This document shows positions 35,757 to 48,200 of a stretch of 64,000 bases of DNA, in pieces (positions within the stretch are counted from its first letter, which is position 1; every line of letters starts with the position of its first letter). The stretch lies in NCBI GenBank assembly GCA_001557505.1, contig LSAX01000001.1, positions 3,472,001 through 3,536,000 on the forward strand, written 5' to 3'. The DNA comes from Reticulascus tulasneorum. Its lineage: Eukaryota > Ascomycota > Sordariomycetes > Glomerellales > Reticulascaceae. Under the pieces are notes generated by a model, which saw only the letters and a list, made by a program, of their open reading frames with translations, was not told where the DNA came from and searched no databases. The position numbers and the translations under genes are program-made.

Positions 35757-37711
35757 AGCACTTGGTTGTTCAAGTAACTATTCACTGCCATATTGCTGCG
35801 AATATTGCCATGAATATGTACCAAGCCACCTCATGTGAGTATTCCTTAGCTTATTACATTCTCTTCACATACTTTCCGAAGGAAACCATCCTCATGACGG
35901 GTCAGACAGTTCTTCGATTTGTAGACAATGCTCCCTGCATTCATGGAACGATATTCGGGTAAGGATTGTCGCACCCGTTCGCGACTATTGGCCTGGGTCG
36001 ATCTCACGAACGGAGTCTTCCCTTCCTGCCGGTCATTGAGCCTCTGACGAGTAGCCATTCCTCATCTACAGCTGGTGCGTTCCTTTCCAAATCATCGCAG
36101 AGCTGCATCACAATCGCGTAGTTCGCTCTTCATCATCCCTTGCGTTATCCAATGGCCCATCATACGCGGAAGCACGAAGGTCTCTTCCATTATCGTGCCT
36201 AGCGAACCCCGCTTCACGGCCCCTCCATTCCCTCACCCTAGACCCGAAAGTCTCACGTTACATGATTGTCATGTTTCTGCTTCCTTTTTTCTTGGTGTTC
36301 TCTTGTCTCAATTATACCTGCTATGACCTCTTCGCAGAGAGGGGTCGCGAGGTGGGGTCGCGCTGTGGCTCGGGGCTCATCGTGGGCGCTGCCGGTGTAT
36401 GTGTGTTCGAGGTCAAAGACCCCCGGAACAGCACACCTCACATGTCGGCTGAACATAAACTGACAGCTCGGAGACCCCAAGCGTGGACGTGCGAGGTCCG
36501 TTCTGATGCTGTGGCATTTGGCTATTCGGGAATAGGCTGCATCCACTAGTCTAGAAGCTGTGCTGCCCCAGATTATCCCTTTGCTCGAGACACTTCGGCT
36601 ACGAGGTCTAGAATGATGGACGGGCGTCAGTAGACAAGTGTCTGTGTATCGATAGACACGTGGGCTAGTGGTATTATCAGCGTGCACGGCCTGTTTTCTT
36701 GACGAGTTTGGATCTTCTTCTTTGCATTGGAGCTTGCATGCTCAATGATCTGAGGGTGCTTGCGGGCGGGTGTGTTGCAATTGGGATTGTTTGTACCGGC
36801 TTAACAATTAATGTCACGCCTCGAGAGAGGACTCTGTTTCTGGATGTGATATACGCCGATGGTACTCTTTGATAAGATGCGGGAGTTGAAACATGTGGCT
36901 CTGGATGTTCTGCCTTCTGCGTTGTGTCGGCAGCTGGATGGACGGCAGTTGCGGTGGCTTCATGTTTGAGGTTCGTACGACCAATCGCTCTCCAATGAAA
37001 GGTCATCGGGTTGTATCAGAGTTGGATATCATATCCAAAAGCAATTTTTTGCATTTAGTTCATTGCACCAATCCCATGAGCACCGTGATTCGTTCTGAGA
37101 GTCGAGCTGTAACATGTTCGAGGCAAGCGCTCAACACGCAATCACAACTATGACTCATTAATTATGGCAAAAACGCACACTTTCCTGATATCAGTTGCTA
37201 AGTGCTGAACCCAGCGAGTCATTGAACTCATCATTAGTCATGTATTCAGACCGATATGCCCGTAGAGGGTTGGCTGGAGACCAGTCTGCCATTGCTGATA
37301 TGTCGGTGGCACTCTTTCCTCTTAGTGTTTACAAGATTACAATACATCAAGATTGCCAGAATCAAGAACGTACCCTAAATCAATAGACTGCCCGACTCTA
37401 AGCTGCGATAATATCTGTAGAGTCAACATGCGTTGTAGTCATGGGTTATCTTGATGGACACCTCCCTTTCTTCTACACATGTGGCTGGACATGTACCTGA
37501 AGAAACTACGAACAAGCAGAGGCTCACCCCCCTCAAACCACCCTTACACTACAATAATTGTTTGTGTCAAGTCGGCCAATCGTGGATCATCAAGGTCAAC
37601 CTCGCCGGGCTTCCATGTGAGTGAGCCAGAGAGACCTAGCCTTCTGGCCACCACCATGTCTAGCAACCATCTTCCGGCATAGAACCTGCCCACTCTTACG
37701 AACTTTCCTAC

Positions 37712-39718
37712 TTAATTCGGGTCAGAACTCATACATAGAACAAGCCCATGAGTATCGATCTTTTCACACGAGCTTCTGACAAACACCAACAGTAGCTCTG
37801 AGCTTCTCTGGGTCCTCATGCGGCGCCATGTCTCCGGCTGGTTCAAGCGCTCATCCTGGGACATATCCTCATCCCAGTCTATTTCGCAGTCCATTTTGAG
37901 AGGCGGAGTTTCATGTGAGGCAAATAGCTGGATTACTGCATATCTAAAGTCGTCATCATGAAGGTCGCCGTCGATATCCTCTCCTACATGAACTTGGTTG
38001 GTTTTAGCCCAGACGGAAATGGCTCGCATATGCAACTCCCCGGAACTGAAGCTATGCAGACGAGCTGGGTCTTTTGATGCGACTGAAACGTTCAAAATCT
38101 TGACGAAGTAAATACACTCCCCTTCGTCGTCGAAAAACATATCATCTGTTGAAACAGGCCCATCGAAACTTGCCCACGACCAAGACGGAGCGTGGTACTC
38201 TGGCGTACGGAAACGATCGGTCATCCAATGCAAATGTGACCAGCCAAGCTGCTTCTGCAAGTCTCTTTTCCAGTGACCGGCGAGATACACATCACCAGTT
38301 CTCCTCCGCATCTCGTCAGCGAGGGAAGCCAGCGCAATCATCTTATCTGACGGTCGACTCAGACGGCAAGCGGAAAAAACCTCGACAAGCGAACACCACG
38401 ATCGGCGGATATCTTCTTCGTCCTCGAAGTTTAGCCTTGGCTGAGCTGCCGGTGGGTGAACCAATGCCGCCGAACCTTCTTTCCACAACCCATCTGGTAG
38501 ACCGCTGGGAAATTGTTCGGAGGCAAAGAGCTCTGCACACTCCCAGTAGACTTGGCCTTTTGTGAAACTAAGCTGCCTAGTTGCTAGGCACCTTTCTTGT
38601 ACGACCCAACCGCGCCTATTCAGGGGTGCGTCGAGTATGTCGTAGTCATAGATACGCGAAGGGGCGATTTGATATACCTCCATCTCATTAGACGTTGCTG
38701 TGGTCGCCGTGACCATGAAAGGATCTCTCTTATTAAAGCAACCCTGAGTTCCATCCGAAGCCCATGTCGCGGCGATATTGCAGCGAGCGCTACCGTAGAT
38801 CGATGCCATTCGGGGTGATTGTTCCAGCCAATCTGCCTCGTCGTCTTGCTTAATACAGAGCGAGTCGATCCAGATATGCTGGAATCCTAACGAGAGGGTG
38901 ATCTCGAACGCCTCTCGATATGTCTTGGGCAAGTGACTTGCCGGTGACTCGGTCCAGAATGTGGCAAGTGTCGAGCTTGTCAGTTTCAACGGTTGATATG
39001 AACCCCAGCAATGACTTAAGGTAACGTATTCGACAGGGTCGCCCTCATTCGGAGAAACCAAGTGCCATTTTGGCATGCCAGGTGCTATTCTGTTCACCAC
39101 GATTCTTACAAGCCGTTTTGGCAAGAAAGCCGCCCTGCTTTCCAACGAACGACACAGCTTGTGAGATACCGAGCAAGTGCGATACCAATGACTCCATAGT
39201 TGGGGCATGAGAGCCGTCGAATTGCCAAGTGCTTTGACATCAAGCTTGATTGACGAGACGGAAGCGGGTTCGGCTTGTGAAATAGGCCACAAGCCAAAGT
39301 CTTGTATCCAAAAGGTCTTTTTACCCAACGATGATGTTGGGCCCATCAGAGAAATGAAGGCATGGTCGTAGAAACCTCCAGCTCTGAAACGGATGCCATT
39401 GGCGGCAAAGTCTGGCCCATCGAAATTACATCTCGTTGCAACTTCCTGGATCCTCTGAATCCGAGTGAAAAACTCGATTTGCGTCGAAGGGATAGAGCTC
39501 TCCAAATCGTGCGACGCAATCACACCTCCTGCCAAAAGATGCTGTTGCCAGAGCTGCAGAGCAACCCATATATGTCGGCATACGAAACATCCAGACTGGA
39601 TGGCACTGTAGAAACTAGATAGAGTTTCGTGGAGAATGAAATATTTGTCAGGTTCCCCTTTCTGAGAGAGGTGGCCAAGAGCCTCCCGAATCTTTCGAGG
39701 GCACTTATCACATAGCAT
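37712..39718 (-). CDS. HET-domain (heterokaryon incompatibility) protein
   Basis: Single-exon protein of 668 residues, starting MLCDKCPRKI. The HET domain runs from about residue 231 to 390. It shows the usual blocks: YVTLSHCWG (231-239), the Pro-Lys-Thr-Tyr-Arg-Glu-Ala-Phe stretch before LGFQHIWIDSLCIKQDD (~277-293), MASIYGSARCNIAATWA (~304-320), and GWVVQERCLATRQLSF (~370-385). Two Cys pairs near the N-terminus (CDKC and CFVC) may bind a metal. HET domains trigger programmed cell death when non-self cells fuse, and many family members have no known partner. No NACHT, ankyrin or WD module is fused, so partner proteins would have to come from elsewhere. It lies 490 bp downstream of the esterase gene on the same strand and next to the 13-kb spacer, a setting typical of polymorphic accessory genes. 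Confidence 0.92.
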   Translation of the reverse strand: MLCDKCPRKIREALGHLSQKGEPDKYFILHETLSSFYSAIQSGCFVCRHIWVALQLWQQHLLAGGVIASHDLESSIPSTQIEFFTRIQRIQEVATRCNFDGPDFAANGIRFRAGGFYDHAFISLMGPTSSLGKKTFWIQDFGLWPISQAEPASVSSIKLDVKALGNSTALMPQLWSHWYRTCSVSHKLCRSLESRAAFLPKRLVRIVVNRIAPGMPKWHLVSPNEGDPVEYVTLSHCWGSYQPLKLTSSTLATFWTESPASHLPKTYREAFEITLSLGFQHIWIDSLCIKQDDEADWLEQSPRMASIYGSARCNIAATWASDGTQGCFNKRDPFMVTATTATSNEMEVYQIAPSRIYDYDILDAPLNRRGWVVQERCLATRQLSFTKGQVYWECAELFASEQFPSGLPDGLWKEGSAALVHPPAAQPRLNFEDEEDIRRSWCSLVEVFSACRLSRPSDKMIALASLADEMRRRTGDVYLAGHWKRDLQKQLGWSHLHWMTDRFRTPEYHAPSWSWASFDGPVSTDDMFFDDEGECIYFVKILNVSVASKDPARLHSFSSGELHMRAISVWAKTNQVHVGEDIDGDLHDDDFRYAVIQLFASHETPPLKMDCEIDWDEDMSQDERLNQPETWRRMRTQRSSELLLVFVRSSCEKIDTHGLVLCMSSDPN

Positions 39719-40208
39719 AATGGCGGACGGACGTACTTTATAGTCGTCGGATCAACAAGAACTCATGTTACTCGGGCGGCCTGTGGGAAGCTGACTTAGA
39801 AGGCAACAGGTCGATATAAGCCTATCACGAGTACTGGCTTACGCATAGAATCCTTTGATGAGAGAAGCCGCGGCGGGTTTTGGGGAGAGGAAGCTGCGAC
39901 GTTCCAGTCGTGAAGTACGAGAAGAGGGCTGACCGAATCTTGACGCCAATATCAGCCATGTCGCATATGATTGGAGGTCTAGACCGCTGTCGGTGCAGCT
40001 TAACTCCAAAGCGACGCAGCCGCCCCAACTTGTAATCAGTTTCAACAAGCTCAGCAAGCACTATTTCGAGTATGTTGCTGTTTGACAAAGTGGTAGAGAG
40101 AATAAGGGGCAAAATAATAACGTTGATTAGGCTACACTATAGAGCTGAATCCAAGCTCGCAGAAACGGGGTATATCATCCAACGCATAACGACACCTACT
40201 AGGTGTAT

Positions 40209-42382
40209 TCAAACCTTCCTCTGCTCTGTAACCCTCACGATACTTTTCCAATACTCGCATCGCTTCCTCTGTCCCGCATCCACGTTCTCCATGCGCGTGT
40301 TCCCCGTCTCGAAGACCAGCCGCGACTGGGCACCCCAAGTGCCCCAAACAGGAGCGCTATCCAATTTGTGAGTATTGGGATTGAGATCCCGTATAAACGA
40401 TATCCAATAATTCATCATGACAGACACGATTGGCCGGTTGTAGCTAAAGTAGCTTTGGGGGGAGGGCACGCTTTCCGGCCCGAAGACGGCTGGAGCATCG
40501 AAAACGTGCGGGACGCCTATCCCGGCCCTAGTATTGCCCTCATCTTGGACATTGTAGCGGTATGACCAAGTTGTGTTGGTGAGGGATGCTTCGGCCAAGA
40601 CGTTGAGGATGGAATTTGTGGGGCAGATGAAAGTCGTTTCACCGTACGCCCTGCTCGCGGAGGGATACCAAATGTTGTGGTTGGGGAGAGCTTTCATTAG
40701 TGGGTACTGAGCCAGCATGCCGGTCATCTCGTCCTCAGTGAGGCCGGGGTAGTTGTCCTTCATGAAATTCAAAAGTTGATCTGGCGTGTCCGCATTTACG
40801 CCAAAGGTGGAGCCCTCTGTGATGACTGTTAGCCCGTCTTGAGAGTTTCTTCTGTGTGTAGCGGAGGGGCTTACCATCTGTGGTGGTCCCGAATAGAACG
40901 GGGATTTTGAGGAAGCTACCCTTCTCGTATAAGAGATATGGAAGGTCCCGGATGAAGTCACCATCGACGCATGGCGTCCAGTAAAACAACGGCCATCCCG
41001 CCCGTCCAGGGAATGGGGAGGGGACATTGGCCGACTGCACATCGGAGGTACTCTTGCGTCGAAGACAAGCCAAGTGGTCCTTGGCATCTTGACAGTCTGT
41101 TTTCTCCAACGTCCGGTCGAACTGGTACTCCAGGTCTGGCACGCGTGGCTGCGCCGGGAAGAAGAGAGATTGTAGCATGGCGCCAACGAATAAGCCATCG
41201 TCCCGCCCGCCGTATGCTGTCAGATGAAGAGCAACTGACCCAGCGCCAGCTGATAGACCATGAATGACGACATGATCCGGGTCACCACCAAACTGGACAG
41301 ACGAATTAGCTCATGCCCAATTTCTCCAGTTGGGAATGGCTCACCGATGAGATGTGTGTCTTGACCCAATGCAAAAGTAGTCGCTGATCGAGTAGCCCGG
41401 CGTTCAGGTTCCCGTCCTGTTTTATTCTGTCACTGGCAAGGAAGCCCCATATGCCCACTCTGTAGTTGAAGTTGACCATGACGATGTTGTGGCCTGATAC
41501 TTCAACAGCTTTCGAGCCGTTCCAGTTTGCGTTGCTATTCGCCGTATAGCCTATGTGATATGACATTAACAATGAGCTCAGCCTGGCATCGATGGCTCAG
41601 TAGAGAGGGCCAGAGAGAGCCTAGGATGCGTCGCAATGCCGTCACTGGAGAAGTAATGCTAGGCTCCTCCTCCGTCGAGGATGATATACAAGGAGATTGT
41701 CTTACCTCCGCCCTGAATGAAGACCCAGACAGGTAACTTAGACTCGACTGTCGCGTTTGAAGGGGCCCATACATTCACGAAAAGACAGTCCTCACTTTGG
41801 CCACCAGCGGGATAACCTGCGCCAATAGCAAGGCAGATGGGTCCGAACTAAGACAGGTTAACATGGCAAACAACCATGGCAGTGCAGAACAGGAGCTTAC
41901 CTCATTGGCGTTCTGAATGCCTTGGCCAGTAGGTGGCTCTACCGGAGCGCGCCATCTCAGATCTCCTGTAGGCGGAGCAGCATAACGCATGCCGAGGAAC
42001 TGTGAGACTCCATTGGGAAGCACCCTGCCTATGTATGTGGCATAACCTAAATCAACCCGAGAGTTCACGAGATGTACGGGATCCTGCTAATAGGTAAGGA
42101 GCCGAGGAGTCAGCGCGACCGAGTACCACCAGGTATTTCAAGTAGAGACATCCCGAGATGGGAACGACCGGCTGACAAAAATACGAAACGTAGAGCCTCG
42201 AAGCATGGAAGAGAAATCAACGACAGAAAACGCAGTGGCAAACATACCTCATCGCCGATATGAACATACGACCGAATGTTGAAGCCGAGTACCAGAGCAA
42301 TTGCAATGAAAAGAGCGGCCGGCAAACCATAGAAGATCCATGTCTTCTTCGGGGACGACGGACACACGCGTAATTGTGCCAT
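40209..42382 (-). CDS. Membrane-anchored type-B carboxylesterase
   Basis: Alpha/beta-hydrolase of the cholinesterase/carboxylesterase-B family, hydrolysing ester bonds; substrate unknown. Six exons: 42382-42248, 42083-41901, 41847-41706, 41550-41345, 41292-40875, 40816-40209, giving 563 residues, a usual length. Family blocks in order: PNGVSQFLGMRYAAPP, SEDCLFVNVWAP (~124-135), the oxyanion-hole loop VFIQGGGY, NFNYRVGIWGFLAS, FGGDPDHVVIHGLSAGAGSV, TTDEGSTFG and GVPHVFDAPAVFG. The probable catalytic triad is Ser236 (GLSAG), Glu362 and His465. Leu replaces the Glu of the common GESAG nucleophile elbow, a change I believe occurs in other fungal members. Instead of a cleavable signal peptide the N-terminus has a basic stretch and one long hydrophobic segment (~14-36, TWIFYGLPAALFIAIALVLG). 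That implies a type II anchor with the enzyme outside the cytosol. All five introns keep frame. Confidence 0.93.
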
Positions 42383-45212
42383 ATTAAGAGATGGAGGTGT
42401 TCATGTTCCAAGAAATGGTCACGTCCACATAAAAGCCCGAGTTCGAAAGCCACGAGAGAGAGAGAGAGGATTCTGTTCTCCGGACCCAGGCAGTGCCTCT
42501 TGATTTATATCGACGAACTTCAATCGGGAGGTGCCGTTCACAACTTGTTAGAACAGTTCGGACTAGGCTGGCACATGCAATATGCGGGGGAAAAGACGAG
42601 GTCGATGCCTAGCAACAATTCACGTGGAAAAGAGAAGAACCAAATCAACCAATACAAGAAGAGAGCAGACGGTTGGGAAGCCAAGGCTTCGGGAAAAAAC
42701 TCGCGGATCCGAGAGGTTGTTGATATAACCCCTGCTGGGATAATAATGGGGAGGCTCGGTACTATATAATACTGTACTAATTGAGCGGTGACGTTGAGAC
42801 TGTCTTGGCTATGGGAGTTGTTCCAGAATATAAACAAAATTGCATGATGGAATCCATTCCTCGAGCCAGGGCTGCAGCGCGCAACGATAATGCCCTGATG
42901 GCATGGAGGTTTGCCATAGGGAGCTGGTAATCCCGATGTTCAAGTCTGCTAAAGCTTCAACTTAACTTCAATCAACTCCGACTTTTAGAATCAACAGCTA
43001 GAGTCGCTTTGGAAAATGTACGCGGAAAGCAACCAAGCCTAAGAGCATCGACATCTCTATTAGGCAGAGCGGCCATGGTTACACGAAGGAGCAGTCAGGT
43101 GCTTCAGTTGATTGGGGACAGCATGCATGCACTTTTCTTTCGCATAGCAAGGGTTCCCGATGGCGTCTTTTTGGGGGACTGATATGGCGGGGACGGAGGA
43201 ACATATATTTGGCCGCTGACTTTTTCGGCGTGTTTCGTGCTTCAAATTCGAGACCGCGACCGGAAGACGTGGTGCTCGGTGCAACGCGATAATCCTCCAC
43301 CTCGCCCCCCCCTCCACATATGTATGGCCTCGCCGCATGTCAGCGCTCGGCCAGGCCATCAAGATCCGCCACCGGGTGATCGAGAGTACTGTACGACCCC
43401 GAACCTGTTGCCCTTTGGCCGGAAAACCCAGCAGTGTTCTAAGGTGGCGGGCTAGCCCGAGTTGGAGACACTCGACCGATTGACTGACAGGCAGACAGAC
43501 AGACAGACAGACCAGCGTTGCCCTGTCGTAGAGGACGATCGGATTATTCGTCCGGAAGTAGAGGTTGCTGGAAAAGTAAGACGGGCTTAAAATAGAATCG
43601 CCTTCATCGAGTGTGGGGTGGCTGAAGGGTCTGGGCATTTTCGCCCTCTGAAAAGAGTTGACAACGAATCCTGCGTATGCTCTTCCTAAGGAATCACTAT
43701 CTCAATGCGATCACGGTCAGGCTGAGCTCTGCCCTGTCCCACGTAGGACTACCTGCACATTGTGTGCGACAGACCAAGCAATAGATATTCAAGGCAAGCA
43801 ATCAATATGATGCTGTTTGATGGAAGCGGGAGACGGCACCGGCCACTGGGAGGGAGGATATACGACGTAGCCTACTACGTACATACGTCTCGGTGGTATT
43901 AAGTTAATGTATATCTGCAAATCACTTGGTTTGACAGGCCGAGTCCGATGGAATAGCCCCGGCGTGGCACCATTCGGCTTGATCTCAAATGATGAAAATG
44001 GCGAAGCCGCGGATTAGCCAAATATCCCATCAGCTCAATGCCGACAGACCTGCTACGTTGCTGCGCAAGTCTCAAAACCACCAGCATCATCATCAGGCAA
44101 GCATGCATCCTCTTTCATTTCAGCTGAGGCATGTTGATATTGGGGCTTGTCCACTTGCAGTCCAGTCGCCTTTAACCCTGCATGATGGCTTACGGCGTTT
44201 CACAAGCAAAGTCCACACACACTATCCCACTCATTCAGCACTGCACAGGGACGGACTTCAAGTAAAACCCACGGCGATCATCCTCGGCCTGGTGTTGGTG
44301 TGGAAGGTAATTAGCACCTAGATGAGGCAAACCATAGTACGTAGTGTCCTGTGTGCATGCGCACTGCAGTCGTTAGCGGGCATCGATCCTACGGTACGGC
44401 TTCTGTACGGCGATCCGCCCGGCAAGACATCTACTAATGATGGTACCCATCGAGCAGTGTCAACAGTCCGATTGCCTGTTGGGCTTCACGCGGGTTCGGA
44501 TTGGATGTTACTTGTCGCGCGCGAACAAGGTCTCCTTCCTGTCAAGCAGCATCTCTCGCCGCACCTCCACTCCTCCATATGCAACCTGATAGACGGCGTC
44601 CCCGCCTGAAAGATGGTATGCGTACATGCAGCAGATTTGATGGGATGCAGAACAGAGTCACATCTGAGAAGAGATGCTGCTGCTTCCAGTACATGGGGGG
44701 TGGCCCTTTGTGGTGTGAAGCGTGCGGGAAGACTGCGTCGTGGTAGGTGAGGGCTTGGGTAGGTATGTAGGTTGTTTGAGGAGGTGGCTGATGGGGGAGG
44801 GAGTGATGGATTGATGTCGGAACCTTAGTACCAAAGTACCTATCACACGTAGCACCTAATTGATGACCCCAAATCCAGCCTCTCCGGGGGCCCCACTGAC
44901 GGTCCAATAGCGTGTGCACTACCCTGTGGGCTACCTACTTTAGTCAACTGAAAGTACCTATTTCGCTGGGGCTTCGCCTCAATGCGACTTTCCTTGCCTT
45001 CGTACGAAGACGCTTCTTTTTCGCCGCATCCATAGTTTTGTGATTGATTCACTTCCCATCTTCCTAACCCAGCCGAGTCCACCCCCAAAAACCCCCCAAA
45101 AGGCTGTTGGTTCCTTGCCGTCGATATCTAATCTACACCTCTGATTTCCGACAATGATATCGTCTGCCAACGCCGTGTTCTTGTCATAGCCTCGCGAGAC
45201 CTGCCGCCCGCT
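42383..45212. other. 2.8-kb divergent spacer between the esterase and F-box genes
   Basis: It should contain both promoters. A 192-codon frame at 43060-43638 (-) contains an AGAC microsatellite read as low-complexity residues; I do not accept it as a gene. Near-copies of the ACTACGTAGT palindrome occur at 43874 (ACTACGTA then CA) and 44336 (AGTACGTAGT). Confidence 0.5.
43493..43512. repeat. (AGAC)5 microsatellite
   Basis: Five AGAC units following a degenerate GACTGACAGGC lead-in. Confidence 0.9.
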
Positions 45213-48200
45213 ATGTCATCACAAACGGACGCAGGTGGGGACCGTCGTCCGTCGACGGAGAAGCAGCCCATTGTCACGCCGGCTTTTGATCGGCTTCCCG
45301 ACGAGATCATCGAACAGTACGCCCCCATGTTGTTGGATTGCGAACTCCGAGAGAGCCACCTGCTGACGTTGCGTGTAGGATTCTACAGGCCACCGACCCG
45401 AACTCGTTCGCCTCGCTCATCCTCCTGAATCCGACCTGGAGACGGGTTTCCCAACAGGCCCACCTTTACGCCCATCACCTCTCCGAATGTCCCTCATATT
45501 CCGCAAGTCACAATGCCTTGCCAGCCTCGGCCATCAACGAGGACAACCTCCCCAAACTAAGAAAGCTGTTCGCGAAGGAGGTCAAGCGCAATCTCTTCGA
45601 GGCCTACCTGCGGCCGAACGAAACCATCATCAAGTTGATATCCAATTCCATTAGCTCGTCATCATGCCCCGGCGGGGAAGGCATGCAATTCAGCCCGTCC
45701 CCGCGTGGACACCATATACTGGCATACAACTCGTCCCGGATTTACGTGATCGATATGCGGGGACGCGACATCGACGTCAAGAGGGAACTCAAGATTCTGC
45801 GACGCCCGGTATCTACCTGCATAAAGGATGACGGATATGTGCTGGCAGTCCTGTCGAGCGAGATGCAAGTTGATATATACGACCTTAAAGTCTCCCCGCC
45901 GCGCCGTACACAGTCGATAATCTTGGACCACACTCCTCGCACCATAGCCTTGTCACCATGCGGCTCCGTGTTGGCAGCCGCGTACGAAGGCGGCATCGAA
46001 GTGTCTTCCTTGAGCCCAGGCGCCTTGTCTACGGACCGGAGAGCTGTGAAGTGTGATGGCGTGGACACGCTCGCCTTCTCCTTCGACGGCACTCAAATCT
46101 TGGGAACGACTATCCATTCTTCGCCCCCAAACACAGTTATTCTGACCGCGCCTTACTATGATCCTGGTAGCGCTATGGACGATGGCAACATGAGCCAGCT
46201 CTGGACGACTTCGATTTTGTTTCCCAACACAAGTAGAGATTGCAGCCATGCTGTGCTGCTCCAGGACTCTAGCCAAGAAGAGGCAAGCTGGACCTTCACT
46301 TATGATCGTAGTTTCGAGACCTTCAGAGCTGTGCGGATAGACGATTTGCGCAACGGCACCACCTATTTCACCGGGCCAATCCCTAGCCCGACCTCTCAAG
46401 CGAAACTTCTACCCTGTACTCTACCTGCAGCTACCTACCATGGTGAACTCGTTTCGGCAGGTTTTCAAGGCAAGGAAGTTTGGTTGTATGGAGTTCCGGA
46501 AGACCTAGACGCTGTGCCAGACTGTGCCTCGTCAACGACTGACAGTGGCTCGTCCTCCGGCGGATTGGGACGTCGGAACAGCGGACCCCCGTCGCGGTCG
46601 TCATCCCGAACGGCCGAAGCCAGTGGCGGCAGGTTACCTCAATGGCAGCTTTTGTGCGACAAGCTGCGTAACACCTTTGTATGGGGCTGCAAGGTCGGCG
46701 AATTGGATGGGGTCAGCAACGTCAAATGGGTAGCTGGCTTCGGGGATTCGTCTGCAAAGGAGCGTCTTGTGGTCGCTGCCCGTGGTATTCTGCCACCGAA
46801 ACCTATTACAGAAGAGGACGATATCGATTTTATCGATGGTGGCAGGATCACCCTTCTCGATTTCGACTACCGCATCACCGACGGTGTCAAGACCGAAATC
46901 ACCATTGAAGTTGGTACGAAAGAGCCTGAAGTTTTGGAGGAGGAACAGCGGGATATGGCCACTGAAGTTGCCATTGTTCGCCGGAGGACTGTCGCTCAGA
47001 AGCGAGGCGATCGTACTGGGTTACTGCGCACAGCAACTACTGCAGGATCTCAGGCTCCCGCGATGCCTGGAATGCCCGCAATGCCTCCACCACCCGGACG
47101 GCGGGAGCAGGGTACGGATGATGACCCTCTGGTACCGAGAAGAGTCGGGGCAGCTCCACGAACCAATGTACAACCAGCGAGCCCTACGTCTCCTTCCGAG
47201 GACCCGGATAGCGCGTCTATTGAAGAGCAAGAAGCTTTGGATGCCCCGTACTCCCACGCCAGCCCCCGGTCCGGGACTACTCTTCGCCGTGCCGCGACTG
47301 CTGCTGCCATCAATCGCCGACTTCACCCTCCACCTGCTGCTGCTGGCCCTGTGGAATATCGACGTGCTGATGGTCGCCGTGAGCACCCTCACGAAAGTGA
47401 TGCGGACAATTGGGTGCCGCCTCCGCCTCCTTATCAAAAGGAGGATCCAGGAGATATGCCTGCATTTCTTCGTCACGCTGCTGTTGTACCCGCTGGTCTG
47501 TCAACGCCGGCCCAACCCCCGAGGATGCAGACACAGACTGCTGCACCGACGGTCGGTCCATCGGCTTGGCCGCAACCGCAGGATCAACCTGTGCCACAGC
47601 GTTTCCAGACCTCGCAGACGCTACCCCCAGCTTGGGAGAATCGGCAGTCGGCAAACACGTCACAGCAGGGCCAAAGCATCCATAACCGCATCGCGAGCGA
47701 TTCTACCTCTATGAGCCGGCCGCGTGCCGAGGACTTCGCCCGCCCAATGTCGAGCCCCTCTGCTCATGTTGACATTGATGACATCTACGATGTATCGCCG
47801 CCAGATTCTCCTCGCCTTCCTGCTACGAGACCAAGCAACTCTCAGGCGAACCAGAGTGAAAATCAGAATGCCAGTGGGAATTTCAATTCTCAGCAGGCGA
47901 GCAATACCCGGTCAAGCTATGAAGCGCGTATTCCCTCATCCTCGACTGTATCTACAGTCCCATCTGCCCCCTCACCCCGAGAGACCACTCGAGCCATACC
48001 CATGTTGGACTTGCAAATTCCTTCCCCAACCTTCTCATCCTCGTTGCAATGGACTAGCACCGATTCGGGTGGGACCAGTGGTCATCTAAGCGGTGCTCCG
48101 CCATCCGGCAGGCGCTTATCTAACTCCCAGACCTGGCCTACGGCCCCAAAGCCGCCAACAGGCCTCCAAGCCGGGCCACACACAGGATATCCCTACTCGG

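Larger units (their letters stand above)
24753..37711. other. 13-kb spacer without a recognisable gene
   Basis: No open frame here reads as a known protein, and none has a convincing splice pattern. The first ~700 bp probably contain the leader and promoter of the Msn2/Seb1-like gene. The most protein-like frames are on the minus strand at 32239-32613, 32698-33081, 33063-33425 and 31292-31702. They could be remnants of one decayed gene, but I cannot name it. The region is not extremely AT-rich, so heavy RIP is not obvious by eye. It carries CA and CAAT microsatellites and four exact ACTACGTAGT palindromes (27164, 31148, 32238, 35747), plus partial copies at 30136 and 31350. Confidence 0.5.

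Noticed and set aside
37712..42382. Secondary-metabolite cluster containing the esterase.
   Set aside because: No polyketide synthase, NRPS, terpene cyclase, P450 or transporter within the window.
43060..43638. 192-codon minus-strand frame in the esterase/F-box spacer.
   Set aside because: Runs through an AGAC microsatellite; no domain texture or splice support.
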